Origin: Tubiluchus corallicola
Taxonomy: Eukaryota > Priapulida > Priapulimorpha > Priapulimorphida > Tubiluchidae
Length of the DNA stretch: 64,000 nucleotides
Assembly (NCBI GenBank): GCA_030141605.1
Contig: JAQGDQ010000855.1
Span: forward strand, 1-64,000
Direction: 5' to 3'
Position 1 is the first letter of the stretch; each line of letters begins with the position of its first letter. Positions 1-17,089 of the stretch are shown in pieces. The notes beneath the pieces are model-generated. The model searched no databases. It worked only from the letters and a program-made list of their open reading frames with translations, and was not told where the DNA came from. The position numbers were made by a program, and so were the translations under genes.

Positions 1-252
1 TAGACCAATGATGTGCTACAACATTTGGTGAACGAACTTCAGTTTCATATTTCTGTATCAATATCTTTGAGGAATAGTGGTGATTGACTCGGATGTGGAG
101 ATAAAATGACGCTATCCATGGTAGTGTTGGTAGTGATGATTCTAGTGGCGACAGCAGCAGCAGAGCAATGGCTGTGCTTGAGCCAATAGCTAATGCAACA
201 ACAATAAAAATGATATTGTGGTCAAATGTCACAATGGCAGTTTCTCTTACAG
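1..252 (+). other. Probable metalloproteinase intron, with a doubtful signal-peptide-like ORF
   Basis: Bases 241-252 read as a polypyrimidine tract ending in AG, so the stretch before 253 is most likely intron. An ATG at 106 opens a 27-codon frame whose start is hydrophobic and signal-peptide-like, but it stops at 189 with no good donor before the stop, and nothing in it resembles an MMP prodomain. It could be a first exon only if an unseen splice site is used. Confidence 0.3.
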
Positions 253-5262
<5,010 letters not shown>

Positions 5263-7352
5263 CACAGCAACATTTACCACGTGACGTTTCAATGGCTAAA
5301 AGCAGAAGACGAGAAATGTTAAAACATATAACTATGATTTATGCAACAGGGAATTGATTGTTAAACTAAATTATCACTTATATGATGGAAGATATGTCTC
5401 CAAAGAAAGTATAACAATATCTGCATGAAAATGTTTTATAAAATCAAAAATGTTAGAGGCAATCATCTTGAAATTTCAGAAGCACACTTAACACGCCTAA
5501 TAAAATATTGAATTTGAAAATTGTTTTTTTCACTTAATATTAATACCCACAATGTGACCCTATAATAAAATATCGCGATACAAAAATTGATTATAATGTT
5601 TTAAGAAAGACAAAAATGATTTATTTTTGGGATTTAAAGGGTTTTTGTCGTTTATGTATTGTTTTTTACAACCCAATTGCTAATAAACCAACCTCTGTGC
5701 AGTTTGCATGCCCAGACAAGAAACTGTCAACCAGTTTTGTTGCCTTATCATAGTGTCGACCATCAATGCAACAAATTGTGTCATTTTATTGTGGCATTTT
5801 TTCCTGTGCCATTTTTACCTGTTTCACATACATTCAGTTGCTATAACTCAATAAACAGACAAAACATCAGGCGAGCCGGTTGCAATATCCGTACCTGGAA
5901 TGTATTATGAGACTGAAAATATTTTCTTGTGCTACGTAACTAAAGCTCTATATCAAGGTAGGAATACTTATCTACATTGGCCACTTTTCTAATCTTTTTT
6001 CGGATATTGAATATAAATATATTAGGATTAAAGGAAGCTAAAAATACCAACTCCAGAAAAACTTTAACTTGAAAAGTAGAAAACCAGCAACATCAAAAAC
6101 CTTTAACAGAAAGAAGTAGAAAAACCAGCAACATCCAAAAACCTTTAACAGAAAGAAGTAGAAAAACCAGCAGCATCAAAAACCTTTAACAGAAAGAAGT
6201 AGAAAAAACAGCAACATCAAAAACCTTTAACAGAAAGAAGTAGAAAAACCAGCAACATCAAAAACCTTTAACAGAAAGAAGTAGAAAAAACAGCAACATC
6301 AAAAAAAGCTTTGACATGAAGAAGAAAAAAACCAGCAACACCAAAAAAGGGCAGTCAATTGACGACTCATGCATGTATATCTAAATGTATACCCATACTC
6401 ATACATTTGTTTGGAAAAGTGATGTTTCAGGAGGACTGTAAAATCTAGGCAAGCTGAGCAAAAATTATAAACAATGAATTGACCGTAGACACTATATACT
6501 AACAAACGAGAACAGCAATACAGAATAGCAGCATACATCCTTTGATTTAAAAGATGAATGCTGCTATTGAGACATAAATGCTCGTTGTACACTTGTAAAT
6601 GCTGTTAAATATTTCATTGCTAAAGACCTTATAACATTACATTATATTATTTAGATGTTTGAATTAACTTTGTAGTTGCAATTTTAGATATGTAAATGTG
6701 TTTATTAGTAGAACTTTTAATGCAAATAGAGGGGCTGTATTATTATTGTTCACAATACTACAATATAAATATTTTATTTATTTATTTATTTATTATTTTA
6801 TTGCCCATATTAAAGTACGATACTAATCCCTTGATTTTGGTGAAATCTTTAGGCTGGAGTAACTGTGACATTACATACGTCTAACTCTTGCCAGTCTATG
6901 TACAATCACAGTGTGATGGCAAAAACCAAGCAATTCTAAATTCAAAACGTACAATAGTTTATCATTTCCTTCTAAAAGCAAACAAACATTGACCAAACAA
7001 TGTCATCTACAACAATTGTCATTGTTCCATACTGTTTCAGAATTGCATTTCTGCAAGACATGTTTGCATGAAATAATAAAGTTTTATCCAGCTAGAAACA
7101 TTTTTAAAGATGAGCATTATAACATTTAGGAGAACAATAACAATAAAAAAGCTTTTGTTGCATATTTTAAAAAATTATTATATGCTCCCTATGCATATTA
7201 TTCGCTGGTTTAAAAATCAAATTTTAGTTGTTTTCAAAGAGTTGCTTTCAAGACACAATGCTTTTTAGATTTAAGCGTTTGTCCTTTGATTATGCTGTAA
7301 GTTGTTTGATTAGCAACATTTTAAGGGTTGACAATTATAGATAACTTACAAT
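5263..7352. other. Spacer between metalloproteinase gene and protease gene A
   Basis: AT-rich DNA. It holds the presumed metalloproteinase 3' UTR (AATAAA at 5499), a 41-bp minisatellite, and the region upstream of protease gene A. I see no further gene. Confidence 0.6.
6056..6345. repeat. 41-bp minisatellite, about 6-7 copies
   Basis: Tandem units of about 41 bases contain CCAGCAACATCAAAAACC followed by TTTAACAGAAAGAAGTAG. The last units (after about 6300) are degenerate. Confidence 0.9.
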
Positions 7353-10300
7353 ATGGCGATTACACCTATTTTGCTTTGTGCGTTGTGTTTTTGGTTCGAT
7401 GTGTGTCAGTCAAGTGATAAATCTTTACAAAATCTACAAGACTCAATAAAATCAAAGTCAAGAGACAGAGGACAACTGAATCGTGGAGATGACAAAAGTT
7501 CTGATAATAATGGTAATAAGGAATCTATGATATTTACCTTTTCATACTTATCGAAATTTAACTAAATGATTGCACAGAAAATCCTTTTGAGGAGCATTCA
7601 TCTATCGTTTTCGTCTTCTAAAGATATTAATATAAATATATATGTAGAAAAGCTTAACGAGTTTAAAAAGGCATAAGTAAGAAACTATTTATATTAACTC
7701 TTCAATTCACATAATTTATTTGGATTATATTATACTACTTGCAGGATTACTTTTGCCAGAACCCAGAATCATTGGTGGCGAAACGGTTGTTGGTAGAGAA
7801 TTTCCCTACCAGGTAAAAATAGTTAGATAAAAATAGCTAGTGTGAACAATTCACATCATTTAGTAGGCCTTTAATGCAGGATTACTTTTGCCTGAACCCA
7901 GAATCATAGATGGGGGAATGGTTATTGGTAGAGAATTTCCCTACGAGATACAAATAGCGAGATAAAATAGTTAGCTATTTGCCAACGTTACCATTATTTT
8001 GACTCTTTTAAAAATAGTAATAAAGCTGTGCACAAGTCATAAAATATTCACTTCAGTATTTCTTAAAAAGTTCTTTATATTTATTTTAAATCCGTGAAAT
8101 TTTTTTGTTATGGAGTGAAAAATATCTCTGTTTTATCTGCTTGTTAAACATGTGTTTGAAGTAAACACCGATGTTTGCAACATTATCCAGTTTCTTTAAC
8201 AGGTGGCGCTTTACACAGAAAAAGGCTCTTTCATAACAGGGTACCGAAAATGGTTGTGTGGAGGAACACTCCTCAACAACCAATGGATTTTAACGGCTGC
8301 TCATTGTGTTTACAAGTAGGTAATAAATCTTGAGACGAAGAATTCTTAAAATCAACAACTTTAATAAATTGTTCACGTCAAGAACTTTGGGCTTTTAGTA
8401 GTTATGAGGCTATTAGACAGTCATAGACTATTTTTTAATATAATAGGGTTTATATAACTATGAATGCTTGATAAATGTTAAATGTACCACTGTTTCAAAT
8501 CTAAGTTTATTGTGTGCTTTGGTGGACCCACTGAAATAGTTATATATAAAAGTAGAATAGTTATATATATAGTTATAACAATAGTTAGATAAAAATAGCT
8601 AGTGTGAACAATTCACATCATTTAGTAGGCCTTTAATGCAGGATTACTTTTGCCTGAACCCAGAATCATTGATGGAGGAACGGTTATTGGTAGACAATTT
8701 CCCTACGAGATAAAAATAGTGAGATGAAATAGTTAGCTATTTGCCAACATTACCATTATTTTGACTCTTTTAATAAATAGTAATTAAGCTGTGCACAGGT
8801 CATAAAATATTCACTACATATATATATATAAAACTATATTTATGTATATAGAAATAGTTATAATAAAAAATATTTTTATTAATACAAAAATAAAATGTTA
8901 CTAGCTGAACCAAAACAACCATAGACTTGATCAGGCCTCATACGTTATCCATATCCAGAACGACAAACCCTCACCAGTATTGAAGCCAACAAGAAAAAGG
9001 TGGCTGATTAGCATTTTGGTTTTTGCTTTTGCTTTGTCATCAAACCCGACCAGCAGCTAGAAGCTGTTAGAGCGGAAATGAGCTGAAAGCCAGTCGTCTC
9101 TTCGATAGGGGTGAGCATTCTCTACCAGAAAGCGAATTCGAATCGAACCGAATTTGTGACTTTCGAATTCGAATCGAATCGAACTTCAGTGTTTCGAATT
9201 CGAACCGAATTCGAATTGAGATTGAACGATTTTCGAACAAATTTTCGAACCACCAGTAAAAATTAGTTTTACAAAGATCATGTGTATCACTAGATTTTGT
9301 TCTGCAATAAAACGACTAGTAATTTCTTTAAAATTGTGTGCAGAAATCACAATTAAATTATGCTAATTGCATGATGTTTCAATCGTTTTAGTGATCAGGA
9401 ACATATGTGATTGAAGTGCTGAATTATTCGAATCTATAGTTTTGGATTCGAATCGAGTTCGAACTAAAAAAACTCGTTCGAATCGAATTCGAACGTTCGA
9501 TGCTCACCCCTACTCTTCGAAGATTTCTAAGCAATTGAAAAAGGCCATTTTAGTTGCCTCACTGCCTGTGATATTTTACTTTTTATAGGATTATTGAGTA
9601 AGACACTTCATCGATATAGCTGCTCATCATATAGAGTTAACATGATGTGTAACTTCATCGCTGTCTTGCGTGGAGTGCCTAAACTCTATAACCTTAGCCC
9701 GTGAGGCCCTTAACTCCTTCAGGACTGCACAATTCAGGTCTTGTAAGACCGATAAAGCTTCTGCTAGTGTATGAGCTCAGACGTAACTAAATGATTGAAG
9801 AATTAGGTTCTGTTCCGTTGAAGAATCTTAAACATTCATGTGTAATTTGGTTGGATAAAATTAAGAAAACACGTCATTTTCAGGCACTCCAACTTAACCA
9901 ATTGAGTAGCTTAGCCTAGTGTACACATGCGTGATCGTACACACTACTTTCTTTATCGCTATACTTTATAGTACACACTATATTTTATTGCTCTAGCCCA
10001 AGAGAAACCTCTGTTGTATGTAGTTCCAGGAATAACCAACCAATCAGCCGTGGAGAAATTAACGCTTTTGTGTGTTGTGTCTTGATAGTTGAAATTTTCT
10101 ACACTAGCCGATTTCACACACTTATTATTTTACATTGTTACCGTGCTAACTACAGCAGTGACTGAAAGTTTTTCAATTTTTTTGTCAAAAATCGGTTTTT
10201 AATTTGTCTAAGGAAGCAAAGCATTTCATATATAATTTTGCATAGAAATCCAGCGTGAAGAGTAGAAACCTACAAAAATTATCAAATATAACATAATCAC

Positions 10301-11327
10301 TGCTTAATGAGAGCAGTTTTTCGTGAAACCATGAAAAACGCAGCAAATGCTTACGGTCCTGAATAAATAACAGTAAATACAGTTTTAATAGTGAAATCTC
10401 ATACAATTAAACAATTAATTTGTATTTTATGTTGATTGCATAGTTTCAAAACGGGCCGTGACTTTAAAATATACTTAGGAAGCAACAAATTATATGAGCC
10501 AAAGGAGGAACGTTGGGTATGTCTTACTATCATATTACACGTGCATTTTGTAAACATAAACATCATATTAATGCTCGGTATATGACTTGCTATCAAACTT
10601 CCTTTAATTACCACTCTGCTATACCTTTAGGTGTATTATTACAAGGTACATCCTGGCTATAAGAAAACAATACCAGTTCAATTTCAAGTTGATATTGCTT
10701 TAGTGCGAATGGATCGTAGTGTTAGTTTTGACAACGACATTCAACCTGCTAAACTTCCGCGCTGTCGCTATTTTGACTACATCAATCAGACAGTAGTTTT
10801 AGCAGGATGGGGCCAAAGTGACCCAAGTATGTCTACAAATATGTTTTTTGATTATCTATATTTTTGACAATCCATTATTCACTTAATTACGGCCATTGAA
10901 TTTTTGTACATATTATATTTTGCAATATTTTACACACGTTTTCTTCCTTTGTAAAAATTTCTTGAAAATGTTTTCATACATGGAAATCACTATGGACACG
11001 GAGGCCCAAAAATCTGTCCCAGTATATTCTTACATGAGTAACAGAACATTAAAAGTTGCTAATAATGCACTAATAATCACCAGGGCCTATTTCAGCCTAG
11101 GCGAGGCAGAGGGAAGTGGGGCGTGTGAGACCCCATCGGAGAGGGGGGGCGCCCCCATGGTTGGCGCCCAGAAAATTTTTGAACTGCTAGAACGCCGGAG
11201 AAGCATTTTCGAAGAGAAAATATGGAGTTATACAGTTGTTAAAGGAAAGAACAATTGAAAGAAAACTGCTTTATTCTCAAGACCAGTCCTTAATTCTTGT
11301 CAATACTGGCAAACGGCGCGCATGCGG

Positions 11328-11382
<55 letters not shown>

Positions 11383-14313
11383 GAGAGAGAGATAGGAGGC
11401 AATATATTCGCATAAACCAAAAAAATGTTACCTTGGCGCGAGGCCCCCTGGAGGGTGAGGCCCCGGGGAAGTATCCCCACTTCCCCCCCCCTGGCCCTGA
11501 TAATCACTGCTCATGCAATAATTATGAATTAACGATACTAGAAGATACAACAAACACTTTAAATCCTTCTCAGTTTCGTTTGCTGTTGAATTTGTGCAGC
11601 CATTTGATTGACCATTGGCCACTTAATGTAATTTTTATGCAACAGCTACCAGACAACAGGAGTTAAAGATTTTAGGTTAACTCCCTCTCGATGACGAATA
11701 TTTGTGTAGTTTTGATAACCCCGTACTAGGGGTACTAGTACAAAACTTCGTATTTTCTGAAGGAGAATTAAATTTCCTTTCTAACACTGTAAACAAAATA
11801 CTTTAATTCTTTATGCTGTGGAGTGACTAACATGACAATATGAGAATGTAGAATTTTCAAAAAAATTGTGATTCAAAGCTTTCTAGTTTCCAAGTGTTAG
11901 CTTGTGTGTGGTTAGGTTTATTCTTGTATGATTTACTTGAATATTGATCGTTTCTTTTCCGAATTTCATTAAATTTGGAGGTTGGAAAGTTCAGTCAATG
12001 AGGCTTTGTTTGTAAATGAATGTGCCTGTCAGGAAGGAGTTAACATGATGGAACGTTTGTATTTTTGTTATGCAGACTTCGAGTTAGATTCAATCACGTA
12101 CAATCCTGACTTGCAAAAGGCTACAACTCAAGTTGTCAGTTCAAGATCTTGTTCAGGTGTCAACAGAACTGTCTGGATCTGCTCCTATACCCCTGGTGTT
12201 GCTGCATGCTTGGTAAGTATGGAAAACTTTACTGTGACAACCGTCATTTTGTTTTATTCGTATAATCTTTTCTCAATGGAAGCTGTGAGTATGGCACTGC
12301 AACCTGAGAGGATGTTGTGCTGCATGTCTACGCTTCAGCTAAGCTAAAATACAAAAAGCTGAAAATAAATAATTAAATTAAATTTTCAGTTTACTATTAC
12401 GAATTGCAGGCTCAGCTTACCAACACCATCAGTATCGCAACACATGATAGCCTCAAAACAAAACGACTTGACAAACCAAGGAGTATGAATTATGTCCACT
12501 GACATATAACTACAGTAGACCTTCCCTTTTTATCAGGTGTCCACGTGTTTGCGGCTTATACTACTACAAAGTGAGAGATTGAACCTGCTCTAAATGAAGG
12601 CATATTCACATGCATGCACACCTGTGGGGTCTTCTGTTTTCTTTTGCCAGCACTAAATATGAGTTTTATCAATCTAATTTCAATTTCGTTAATTTATTTT
12701 TAATTTAATCACTAGCTCAACCCAGCCCAGTTGCAGTATAATTTATTAGACAACCACGAACATTCATAGTAAATAATTGTCTGTTCTCGGGTCAAATAAA
12801 TATGTGATCCTATAACTTACATGTGCACAAATTTATGGAGACCATATTAAAAAGCGTGATGCATTTTTAATATAATTACAGATTTCATATTTAAGCCTGA
12901 GTTCAATGATATAAGGTTATTAATTTCCTTTGTCAACAAGTAATTCCGGTTCCTATAGATCTAGATTTACATTTATTATATACAATACCAATGTGTAGAA
13001 TTTCCTTGTTGAAGCTTACGACTAGGACACTGATCTAGTAATTGTTGTTGGTGCCAGCCGGTACACCAGAAATGTCACCTAGTTAAAAAAAGGTTCCTGG
13101 TATAGTGAAGCTTTGGCTGTTAAAATATAATATAAAAAGGTGACACTCACAGTAACTCATGCAGTTACTCAGTAAACTCTCCGATTAGTTCACCCTCAGT
13201 GTCTCGCAAGGCAGACTCTTGAACTGCTTTTAAGTTTGGCAAACTTGGCTCATTGGAAAAGTTATCTCTCATCACATATCTTTTTGTTATGGTAATGTGT
13301 TTGGAACAGTGAAGTTAGAAAAGTGAGTCAACTTAAGATAAACAGACGTCGAACACTAAACCTCCTGGAAAATGTTTTTTCTTACCAACACAACGTACCA
13401 AACGAACATCAAAGAGAACAGTTACAAAATACTACAATACCACAGTGTAAGTAAAATAAATAGTATACTTCAATGCATAGAGTTAAATTGCTCACTTTCT
13501 GTCCTACCCTGTATAAAAAGGCTTGCTATCTCCTAAATTATTCTGAGTTGTACATGCTAGGAGCTTTATCAAACTTTGGTATGTCAGTAATGTGTTTGTA
13601 TTTCGGTCAAAATAATCCAGTATTTTTTAATAATTTTAATTACTTGGTTTCGTCATGAAGTTTAGTTCATTCATGCAGTGAACTTATGTAGTATATGTGG
13701 TATGGTTCACAGTACATACGTGCGTAATAAGTGGGTTCGATGTTTGTTCTCAACAATTATATTTGCCCTAGTGATCCTGCTCGTAGTGGGAATACTAATA
13801 CATAAAATTTAAATTTCAAACTAGTTTATTGCTTTAACACATATCATAATCAAATTAATTGGCACACAATTTTGAAAGAAAATAATAATCAGTAAAAAAA
13901 TTACCTGACATTGATCACTATTATTAAAGAAAAGAACAAAGGGAGACCTAAGAAGCCATGGCTTATGGCGGGCCACTCATAATATACATTTACGTACATA
14001 CTAATTGTTGTCACATTATTTTTAGGGTGACTCTGGAGGTCCAGTGGTGCTATCATATACAGGAGAAGTTATTGGAGTAATATCCAAAAGTGGAAAATCA
14101 TGCAAAGGTGCTACGGTTTCCGCAAAAATTGGTCCACACCTGACCTGGATTGAAGACGCACAATTCTATGCTGAAACGTCAAATTACCAATACGTCCGGT
14201 CAAACACTACGTGTTTATATAACACGATATGTATAAGTTTTTTGCTATATTATGTACTTTACTTAGTTTTTACGAATTACTTGTCTTTGTTTACTGAATA
14301 TTTACTTTTGTGA
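7353..14313 (+). CDS. Protease gene A: secreted S1 serine protease, A type
   Basis: Chymotrypsin-fold serine endopeptidase of 344 residues. Exons: 7353-7512, 7745-7812, 8203-8315, 10444-10516, 10631-10826, 12076-12212, 14026-14313; all have AG/GT borders and compatible phases. A signal peptide of about 20 residues ends near VCQS; a Cys-free propeptide of about 40 residues ends at LPEPR, with activation before IIGG (R61/I62). Triad: His110 (TAAHC), Asp159 (VDIALVRMD), Ser252 (LGDSGGP). It keeps GWG, Gly193, the Cys42-Cys58 and Cys168-Cys182 pairs, and Cys191/Cys220. Position 189 reads Ala, not the Asp of trypsins, so preference for Arg/Lys is unlikely. The last 30 residues are strongly hydrophobic, possibly a GPI or membrane-anchor signal. 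AATAAA lies at 14467. Gene C is its closest paralogue in the window. The substrate is unknown. Confidence 0.88.
7819..8054 (+). pseudogene. Fossil duplicate of exon 2 of gene A, copy 1
   Basis: Just downstream of true exon 2, bases 7880-7947 repeat it after an intact AG acceptor (LLLPEPRII then DG instead of GG), but the donor has changed from GT to AT, so it should not be spliced in. The surrounding unit 7819-8054 is repeated almost exactly at 8581-8815. Confidence 0.85.
8581..8815 (+). pseudogene. Fossil duplicate of exon 2 of gene A, copy 2
   Basis: Bases 8642-8709 are a second decayed exon 2, again with an AG acceptor and an AT in place of the donor GT. It lies inside intron 3, after exon 3, so even if recognised it would be out of order. 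It is very close in sequence to the 7819-8054 unit, which points to a later duplication of the already damaged copy. Confidence 0.85.
9106..9512. mobile_element. hAT-type MITE, TAGGGGTGAGCAT family
   Basis: Terminal inverted repeats TAGGGGTGAGCA and TGCTCACCCCTA are flanked by a perfect 8-bp duplication CTCTTCGA (9098-9105, 9513-9520). The subterminal regions are dense in GAATTCGAATCGAA motifs. There is no transposase frame. It sits in intron 3 of gene A. Confidence 0.9.
9513..10443. other. Rest of intron 3 of gene A
   Basis: AT-rich unique-looking sequence. I see no gene or recognisable repeat. Confidence 0.5.
11081..11499. mobile_element. hAT-type MITE, CAGGGCCTATTTCA family, copy 1
   Basis: It starts CAGGGCCTATTTCAGCC and ends GGCCCTG, with a perfect 8-bp duplication ATAATCAC (11073-11080, 11500-11507). 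It contains a GA microsatellite near 11328-11394 and GC-rich ends. The copy at 27739-28110 is the same family in opposite orientation. It lies in intron 5 of gene A. Confidence 0.9.
12213..14025. other. Intron 6 of gene A
   Basis: AT-rich sequence with no recognisable gene or repeat. Its first bases match the start of the same intron in gene C up to the point where a MITE is inserted there, so it serves as an empty-site control. Confidence 0.6.
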
Positions 14314-14469
14314 TAAATGTGGCACCAATTTGATGTAAGAAAACACAAAGAACTGTGAAGAAGATATTGTATATTTAGCCAGAAAATATAAGTATGATCC
14401 TTTACTGGTATTACAGCAAACAGGTAGTTAACTGTGTAACCTATAACAATCCTTCGTTGCGAGTAAAAT

Positions 14470-14618
14470 AAAATGTCGTGTTTGAATTTAAGAACGAGGT
14501 AACTGCACATTTAAGAGAATGAAAATACTCATCGCTGTTACGGACCGTTAAGCGATGAGCATTTTCATTCTCTTAAATGTGCAGTTACCTTGTTCCTAAA
14601 TTTAAACACGACAATTTT
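14470..14618. repeat. Long hairpin, two arms of about 67 bases
   Basis: The left arm 14470-14536 and right arm 14551-14618 are near-perfect inverted copies around a 14-base loop. It lies about 160 bases after the stop of gene A and overlaps the candidate poly(A) signal at 14467. It may be a foldback element or a recent inverted duplication. Confidence 0.85.
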
Positions 14619-14944
14619 ACGAAAATGGTGATACATAGGTGTGTAAGACATGTTTTGACAGGCTACTATTGACACCAGTCAAACTAATTAAGCTAACATC
14701 GCATGCAAAACAGAAACTAGCAAGCAACTCAAAGGCGAAAATATTTACAGAGTTTGTAATTTATAATATTTATTTCCACTTCAAACAAGATATTTTTGCA
14801 AAATTTATCGAAAAAACTCTCAATTTCTACACAATATACATAAAAAATTTAGTTTGCCTGACAGAATTAGAGGACCTTGTGCATTCTGACAGAGGAGCGG
14901 AATGGGTTAGACAAACAAAAGACCCGAAGTATTAGTGGCTAGAT

Positions 14945-15444
14945 CAGGGGTGTGCAAATTGCGGCCCGCGGGCCACTTGCTGCCCGCCGAAAGAATTTGT
15001 GCGGCCTCAAAGAGATTTGTCAGCCTAATAAAAGTGCGGCCCGGGCGATTAATTGAGTGTATCCAGCTGAAGTCTGTGCCACGATCCCAAAGATAGTGCG
15101 GGTAGTTTTTTCTACTAGATCAGATGCCATTAACCCTCACAAGACGGTTGTAGCTTAATGTCACTGTACTACACAGACTGTGTGATACACATTACTAGTA
15201 TGCATTGTAATGAAATTACCACTATTTGTCGTGAAAGTAGAAATATATGGTTTGTAATATAAATTTTAATAACTTCTAAAATAGTTTCTTGAGTGTAGTA
15301 GTAATGATGTACGCATGGTCGGATGCAAAAAAATCGTTATTAAGCCTTTCTGTACTTGGCTCCTTGATCAAACTGCCTTTGGCCTGCAGGAATTGCGGGA
15401 AAGTTTAATTTGGCCTGGCTAATCAGATAATTTGCACACCTCTG
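14945..15444. mobile_element. hAT-type MITE, GCGGCCCGCGGGCC family, copy 1
   Basis: Ends CAGGGGTGTGCAAATT and AATTTGCACACCTCTG are inverted repeats, flanked by an 8-bp duplication GGCTAGAT/GGCTAGAG with one mismatch. It is a near-identical relative of 46468-46973 and has the GC-rich end typical of a widespread hAT-type non-autonomous group. It is intergenic, between genes A and B. Confidence 0.9.
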
Positions 15445-15629
15445 GGCTAGAGGGTAGTTGAAAGGGAGAATAGGTAGGATGGGTTGGTAGAAGTAAAACT
15501 GCCCTCTACAACGGTATACAAAAGTAAATTAAATCAAATATGCCAATAACATTTTTTAGGAATTTTGTCTCGTTGGAATACTGTCACTTTTTAGCTTTAG
15601 CTTTGTATAGCTTTAAAAAGATTGTTTTT

Positions 15630-15960
15630 TTCTCTGTAACACGAAAATAAATAATCTTTAAATTTGTTTTTAATACTGCAGAAAGACTGAGCTTGTTTAA
15701 TTTCTGTTGGAATTTTATTGCAAAGAGTTGGACCTGTATACCTGATGGACTATTTTGCCACATCCGTTATACAATAGATTATCATATCTGGTGTTACGAA
15801 ATTTGTTATTCATTTTTAATAGATTATTAAAGAAGTTGGGTATAAAAGTGTTTCGTTTTTATATGCAAATGATTAGGTCAAATTCTACAAGATTGTCCAC
15901 TACTAGCATTTTACTGTCTTTAAACAAGTCGAGACTCACGTGATCATATTGTACAGATGT
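15630..15960 (-). mobile_element. LINE 3' fragment (reverse transcriptase C-terminus)
   Basis: Read on the minus strand, about 15660-15790 encodes IRYTGPTLCNKIPTEIK and then a lysine-rich KFKDYL stretch. This is the GPxLWNxxP...FKxxLKxYL motif seen at the C-terminus of many non-LTR retroelement polyproteins. Stops flank it; it is a dead, 5'-truncated copy. Confidence 0.6.
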
Positions 15961-16621
15961 CTCATGAACGTTCTTTGTAAAGCTCTCAAGCAGTTAAAAT
16001 TAGTGGTGACCTTCAAACCCAGAAGGTCAAAGAAATCGGTCAACTGTCAAAGACCTTATAGAAATTGATAAAATTGACTTAAAATCTAAGGGTAGCTGAT
16101 CTTGCTCTATTGGCTACTAACCACAAATATTCTGGGTAAAAATACTGCAATTTGGGACATTTTCAGATGTTATATTTATTGTCCACCTTACCATTACCAC
16201 CGATACGCAAAGCACATAAGAACCAGTTGAATGGTCTCGTTAAGCCCAGAAATTACGCAAAGTCCATAGGAGTTGAGTGCGACTGTAGACAGATTTCTGT
16301 TTCGACAGCAAACAGCCGTGTGAATTTAGTAAAAGTTCAGCTATATCAACTGAAACTGCTGAACACAACTAAACTATACTACGTACATATCGTGAACACG
16401 GTGTGTACGCAGTAAACTGTCATTAACCACATGGAGATGCATCTTTCTCGTCTTCAAATAAAATTGTGCTAGCTCATTTTGATTTATTTTCAAGACAATT
16501 GCAACTAGCAATCAGTACCTTAATTAGAAATTAATCTTCTTTGGGCTACTGCACCTGTCAGTGCTAGGCAAACACCAAATAACACGTAAATGAGCTTCAT
16601 TATACGAAAGGAAAATACAAT

Positions 16622-17089
16622 TTAACCCATTCAGTCCCAAATTATTTTTTAATAAGAAAATTTTTTTTGGCTTGGTACTTTTGTTCAGTATGTCCATCTT
16701 GTTTACACATAATAATTGTTTTTTTTCTACCTGTGCCCGCGTGCTAAATATAGCCTGTATCCCACGGGATACATTAGGATTCAATGGAAGCATAAAATGT
16801 GCTTCATTTTGCAACTGCTGATAATTTTTTAAAGTATTTAAGACATTTAGTATGCATGCTATGCTGATCTGTACAAAGTCGTCTCTAAAGTACTGTACCT
16901 TGCGCAGTTTTTTATGCTATGTAGATTTTCCAGTTTGCCATTTTATCACCATTTTTAGTCTATTGTTATTGGCTTAAATCAAAATAACTATTAACAGATC
17001 AAGTAATTGTCAGTTTTAAAATTTTGTTAATTTTAAAGGCAGAAAATATTCTCGTATCCCACGGGATACAACAGGTATGAAAGGGTTAA
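16622..17089. mobile_element. TTAA-bounded MITE (piggyBac-like)
   Basis: It begins TTAACCCATTCAGT and ends TGAAAGGGTTAA, so TTAA flanks short inverted ends, as in piggyBac-type elements. The 16-mer GTATCCCACGGGATAC occurs near both ends (about 16757 and 17054). There is no coding capacity. Confidence 0.65.
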
